64,000 nt of DNA from Sipunculus nudus (taxonomy: Eukaryota > Annelida > Sipuncula > Golfingiida > Sipunculidae). Within the stretch, counting starts at the first letter, position 1. Each line of letters begins with the position of its first letter. Shown here one piece after another: positions 59,701 to 64,000 of the stretch. The notes below the pieces were generated by a model. That model ran no database searches. It saw only the letters and a program-made list of their open reading frames with translations, and was not told where the DNA came from. The position numbers and the translations under genes were made by a program. Where the stretch lies: NCBI GenBank assembly GCA_026874595.1, contig CM049308.1, positions 80,214,124 through 80,278,123 of the forward strand, read 5' to 3'.

Positions 59701-61031
59701 ATCCATTTTAAAATGTTAAAATAATCTTCCATCAGAAAAATACATACTTTTGATTGTTGCATAAACTATGGGAAATTTTCATACTTGTGGTGTTTAAAGG
59801 AATTGATGTGCCAAATGGCATCATATGTATTACCACGAAAATGATTTGTTATTATGAAATTGGGAATAGGAGTGATATGCAGCCTAATTTGCAAGTTGCA
59901 CATAATATTTCACAACTAATTTCTGCTCTCATGACAATGAAGTACAGTTGTACTGTTTCATGCAGTCATATTTCAAGCCAGCACAAATATAATTAATAAA
60001 TTCTAATACTGTTAGCCTTTATGCATGGGAAAGAAATTGTGTTCCCAGGCTTTTAATTTCCTGCAACATTCATGTTATGGAGTGACAGAAAAGTGCTCTT
60101 TAAGACCACACCTGGTCAAAACTTTTTTTAATTTATAATTTATTCTTTAATTTTGATACATATAGTTTCTTCTTTAAACTGACAAAAGTTCTTGGGGAAT
60201 TCTTTCAGATTTCAGCACTCTGCTGTGTAGATTGAAATGTTTTAAACTATAAAAAGTTGTTGGTTATAAATATTGATGAAATTGGGGAGTAAAATTATCC
60301 TTAAATATTTGTGTGACATATCCACACATTAAATTCCTACTACAGTTTGGGGATTTAGTTATGGTCCAAAAATAGCATTGTTCCACTCAAAAACTTTGCC
60401 ACCAAATTAACTCTCAGTAGATAGATTAATTCTTGCCTATAGTTGCTGTCCTCAAAGTGCTTTTGTGTCAGATCCCTGTTCTCCAACAAACTCTTGCAGG
60501 TTTATTTCTCCTAGTTTCAAGAAATGACTCATGGGGGCTGCCATTATGCATATACACTAAAATCTTAATGTCAGAGGTATCATTTTGAAATTATGGGTAT
60601 ACCCCTAGTATTTAAATTTCTACTACTGCCTTTACAGTCTTGACCCTGAAGGTGTATTCCATACCTAGGTATATCCAAGCACTGGCTAAGCATATTTTTA
60701 TGTGCTTTTTATTCACACCTGTGCAGAAATTATAATTGTATACAAAGTGGTCTGAAAATATTCTTCCTAGTCTTCTTCCTCCAGAAAAAAAAATGTCAAT
60801 AACAAAAATGTCAATAACCTTGCTGTGACCTTGCCCTTTAGGCGTTACTGAAAATACACAGGTTGTGGTTAGTTTTTGTTTTAAACTCAAACTGTATCCT
60901 GCAGTGTTGCAAATACAAAACAAAGCGGTATATCTTTGACGATTATGATTAATTATATGTAATAATAGAAAAATTAATCATCCATTGCCCTTTTCTTGGA
61001 ATCATAAAATATCATTCTAACTAATATAGCA

Positions 61032-61033
<2 letters not shown>
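56800..61033. other. AT-rich non-coding stretch, no gene recognised
   Basis: Many short frames (for example 58469-58672 minus, 59366-59596, 59754-59996, 60612-60923 minus) without splice pairs or motifs. No repeat array apart from A/T runs. Confidence 0.55.

Positions 61034-61062
<29 letters not shown>
61034..61062. repeat. (AT)n microsatellite
   Basis: Pure AT dinucleotide repeat of about 28 bases. Confidence 0.95.
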
Positions 61063-61894
61063 GCTGTTCAGAGCCTAAAATAATGCAGTTGTTCTGAGCT
61101 TATGTCCTGAAAATATGAAAACAGTGTGATAAAGGATGAAAAAGGTAGAATTTTACTTTTTTGCTCCCCCAACAAAATTTAATGAGTGATGACCTGTAAT
61201 ATTTGTGTGCTTGCACTGGGCTTTACTAAACAGCCCTGCAAGATTTCATACAGGTGTTTTTATTTCAGTTTCATTTCACACAGCCATTTCCATCGTTAGT
61301 CACACAAAGGTATGCAGTTCCCACATGGCTTGGTTTCCTATGTTCCCGAGCACTTCTCTCTAACCTTGCAAACCCCTTGAAAACTCGGGGGAAACATTGT
61401 GTTTGAAGTGTCAACAAAGTCCTGCAAGTTACCAGAACTGTGTTTTTATTGCTTCGTGGTAATGGCTTCATGCAGATAAGTCAACAGGTGTGCTTATTAT
61501 TAGTTGTCCTTGCATTTTCTTAATACATGGAAAAAAATAAATTATATAGGTATATAGTTGCATGAGTTAACTGGATATATTTCTTACAGGACACCATTTT
61601 GGCTTTGGTCTTTGTTTACTTAATTTATTTCTTAAAAATGTTAAAGCAAGAGCTCATTTAGAAATTTTGTATGCAAATGAGGTAATAAATCATTGGACAA
61701 AATATGATACAAAAACCATGCACAGTATTGTTTGCATCAATGAAAATTTACAATTTAAGTAAAAAATTTGCTCCTTCTATTAAAATTAAGATCATTTGTT
61801 AAATTTTTCACTTAAACAAAGCTTTGATTGGCACATCAAAGCAGTCTTGTATTTAATTGTTTGTGGAATTCTGAGAAAATGGGCACGTTGTCCT

Positions 61895-61940
61895 TGACAT
61901 TTTGTCCTGTTACATTTTGTCCTGTGACATTTTGTCATGG
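61895..61940. repeat. 15-bp tandem repeat, three copies
   Basis: ACATTTTGTCCTGTT-type units start at 61897, 61912 and 61927, spaced exactly 15 bases. Confidence 0.85.
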
Positions 61941-62539
61941 AGTCTGTGAGTAGCAAATTTTAGTCACTTGATTAGAAAGGCACATAGTTTGCTTCAGACA
62001 ATATTGAACAAAATACCTGTCCAGTTATTAAAAAAATGTATAAAAAAACCACATTTCATTAAGCCACAGTGCTAGAGGGTTTCTGTTGGCTGATAAAGAA
62101 TGTTATATTATTACTGGTACCAATATTTAGATATCATCTGCCATAAGGTGTCCCTCTACAACATTGCTACAGTCAAAATATAATTACAAAAATACTGGGG
62201 TTTTTCACATTTCAAATTTAATCAATTATAACAATGTAATGGTCTTACTCAAAATCATGTTCCTTACAAGTTATGGTGTTCTCTAATTCCAAATGACCAT
62301 TGATTAAAAGGCAGTTCTTCAGCATTTAACATGATTGGTAAAAAATGAATAAAAATTCAATTTTGCACTACCTGGCAGATCAGAATGTAATATGGCATGG
62401 ACCTGATACTAGCTCTGTATACCAGTATGATATTACCATTTTGGATTAATACACATTATTCATAATTACCAAATATTGGCCAGCATCTCATTGTCAAGTT
62501 AGAGTAATGATCATGCTATTGTATGTTGAACCATACATG

Positions 62540-62618
62540 CATTATATATTATTCATTATTAATACTAATATATAATAGTACTAATAATATTAATAATAAT
62601 AATTATTATTATTATTTT
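62540..62618. repeat. AT-rich palindromic tract with (ATT)n
   Basis: Stretches such as ATTATTAATACTAATATATA and TACTAATAATATTAATAATA, followed by ATTATTATTATT, are largely self-complementary and could fold into a long AT hairpin. Confidence 0.7.
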
Positions 62619-64000
62619 CTTCAATTCATAATATAACTGGTGGCTATAATACTATACAAATCAGTGGAAGTTGCTGTTGCTGACCTTGCTTTACATTGTG
62701 TTCCTAGCTGTGAAACCAATAGCTAGTCATTACCATGTAAACTTCCAGTATTCGGGGAATAAGCAAAGAGTTCATTGTTTTCTTCATTCAGATCTGACAA
62801 CATGTCAAAAAAAAAAAAGTGTAATTACCACTGTAGAGACTTCAGTGCTATATACTTTTGATAGATTAATAATTAATACTTATTTATTTCAATATGAAAA
62901 AATGGTCATCAACCAGTCCAGAGATATATATATCTGGTGAAAAGAAAGTTTGCTGTAATGTGGCCATTAAGTTGATTTGATCAAGTAAATTTCAATCTTA
63001 TGGGTAAAAGATCATGACAACAGGTTTCAGGCTATCTAACAGAGGCCTAGACTTGGGATAAACTATGCATAAGTTTTAGGTGTCACCTGTATAGAGTTAC
63101 ATCATTAATAGATAGCTTATCATGAGATAAAAGGGGGTGGTGTGAAAATCTCCTGGAAGAACCTTGAGGCATGATAGATAATGGGGATTTCCCTGTATCT
63201 CAGGACCACTTAAAAGAAGAGGGTAACAGAGACCAGGACAGATCATTAGTATCTGCCTGGAGGCCTATAAGATCCAAACGGCCATTAACTGGTCATAATC
63301 GCTGCAGCGGAGGGCTGCCTGCATCAACTGTTCATCAGACTCTTTGAAGTCACCAAGGTGTACTGCGAGCCTTGACCACTCTTGATCTATCACCTAACAG
63401 ATTCTCTTTGTAATTACCATGGTTACGTTACAGAGAGGATGAAGATGAGAGTTGCTCTAGCCTCAGGTGTGATTCAGATGATAAAACTGAACATTTAAGT
63501 TAACCACAGAGGTTCAAATAATAATTTATTGGCTGTACAGGAAATACTCAGGCTTTATCAGCTGCTTTTATGGAACTTTTGACCTTCCCTGTCTCTAATA
63601 TGATATATTAATACTGACATTCATTACAATTTTAGAAATTCAAAGGAAGCTAACCTTGTTTTTCAGTTATTTTTTGTGAACCATATTGACTTATTTCATA
63701 GATATATGTGAGGCTATGATTTACCGGTAGCTTAATTAGGATTTTGGTTTAATTGGGACATAGTGTTAGTCCAGTGTAGGTCAATCTTTATGGTCCATGC
63801 TTTATAAAGGTTACTAATGTAAGCAACAGACCCCACCTCACATTTTTCATGATGTCTAAGTATGAATGATATATGGGTAAATATATAATTATGGAACTTT
63901 GTTGTATTGCCTAGGAAAAACAAAAACAAAAAAAACCAGCATAAGCCTACCTCATCATGTCACATTTTAATCATATCATAGTGACTAACAAATTTTTATC
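62619..64000. other. Non-coding stretch, no gene recognised
   Basis: The open stretch at 62671-62940 starts with a hydrophobic segment (MLLLTLLYIVFLAVKPIAS) that looks like a signal peptide. It then becomes AT-rich with a lysine run and has no splice or family support, so it is not called a gene. Nothing else is recognised up to the window end. Confidence 0.45.

Noticed and set aside
62671-62940. Small secreted protein with hydrophobic N-terminus
   Set aside because: The hydrophobic start is followed by AT-rich sequence with a lysine homopolymer from an A-run, and there is no transcript or family evidence.

Overview
This is a eukaryotic, animal-type genomic window. It is AT-rich, has no long uninterrupted genes and no operon structure, and is full of tandem repeats, microsatellites and small DNA-transposon remnants. 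The few protein-like stretches are short and flanked by splice-site consensus. Several long interspersed repeats resemble, as far as I remember, intronic repeats that are abundant in bivalve and other molluscan genomes. These carry 'AGCTCA...GGTCTTTGTCCGT' or 'GTGAGCTTATGC' starts, GTCC/GTCT runs, AGGTCAAAGGTCA blocks and hairpin plus 'CTTGTTT' ends. A marine lophotrochozoan, probably a bivalve mollusc, is therefore my best guess. That is an inference, not a database result.

Layout. 1-5.5 kb: a degenerate minisatellite split by a TA-flanked pogo/mariner-like MITE (2743-2919), then a good minus-strand internal exon candidate (5365-5496). 7.2-10.2 kb: two inverted-repeat elements, 7226-8084 (built on a GGTGGCGCCACC palindrome) and 9717-10141 (TIRs rich in TCGCGA, TA-flanked). 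11-21 kb: mostly AT-rich non-coding DNA with a weak exon candidate, a possible recursive splice site, a minus-strand tRNA-derived SINE (about 15250), a possible TATA promoter (about 20636) and a possible minus-strand terminal exon (20974-21154). 22.4-23.9 kb: a 39-bp minisatellite that passes into a regular 165-bp higher-order satellite. 24.1-26.8 kb and 31.5-33.9 kb: two long composite repeats that share a hairpin-type 3' end. The second contains a roughly 140-bp tandem array with perfect DR1 nuclear-receptor motifs. 34.3-37 kb: a CpG-richer open stretch, and the best exon of the window (36810-36950, plus strand). 47-50.5 kb: a large minisatellite interrupted by a CpG-rich MITE (47307-47759). 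51.9-54.7 kb: a CpG-rich island bounded by a 24-bp inverted repeat, holding an 80-bp tandem repeat and a CTTT microsatellite. 54.7-64 kb: AT-rich sequence with only simple repeats and one cluster of ATF4-like motifs.

Most of the window therefore looks like introns or intergenic DNA of one or more large genes. I could not assign any exon to a known protein family. The exon candidates lie on both strands, so more than one gene may be present. I found no complete gene, no intact transposase or reverse transcriptase, no rRNA, no CRISPR array and no convincing new biological system. The most unusual items are the hairpin-ended composite repeats carrying nuclear-receptor-like motif arrays, the 165-bp higher-order satellite that stays open in one reading frame, and the CpG-rich inverted-repeat-bounded island.
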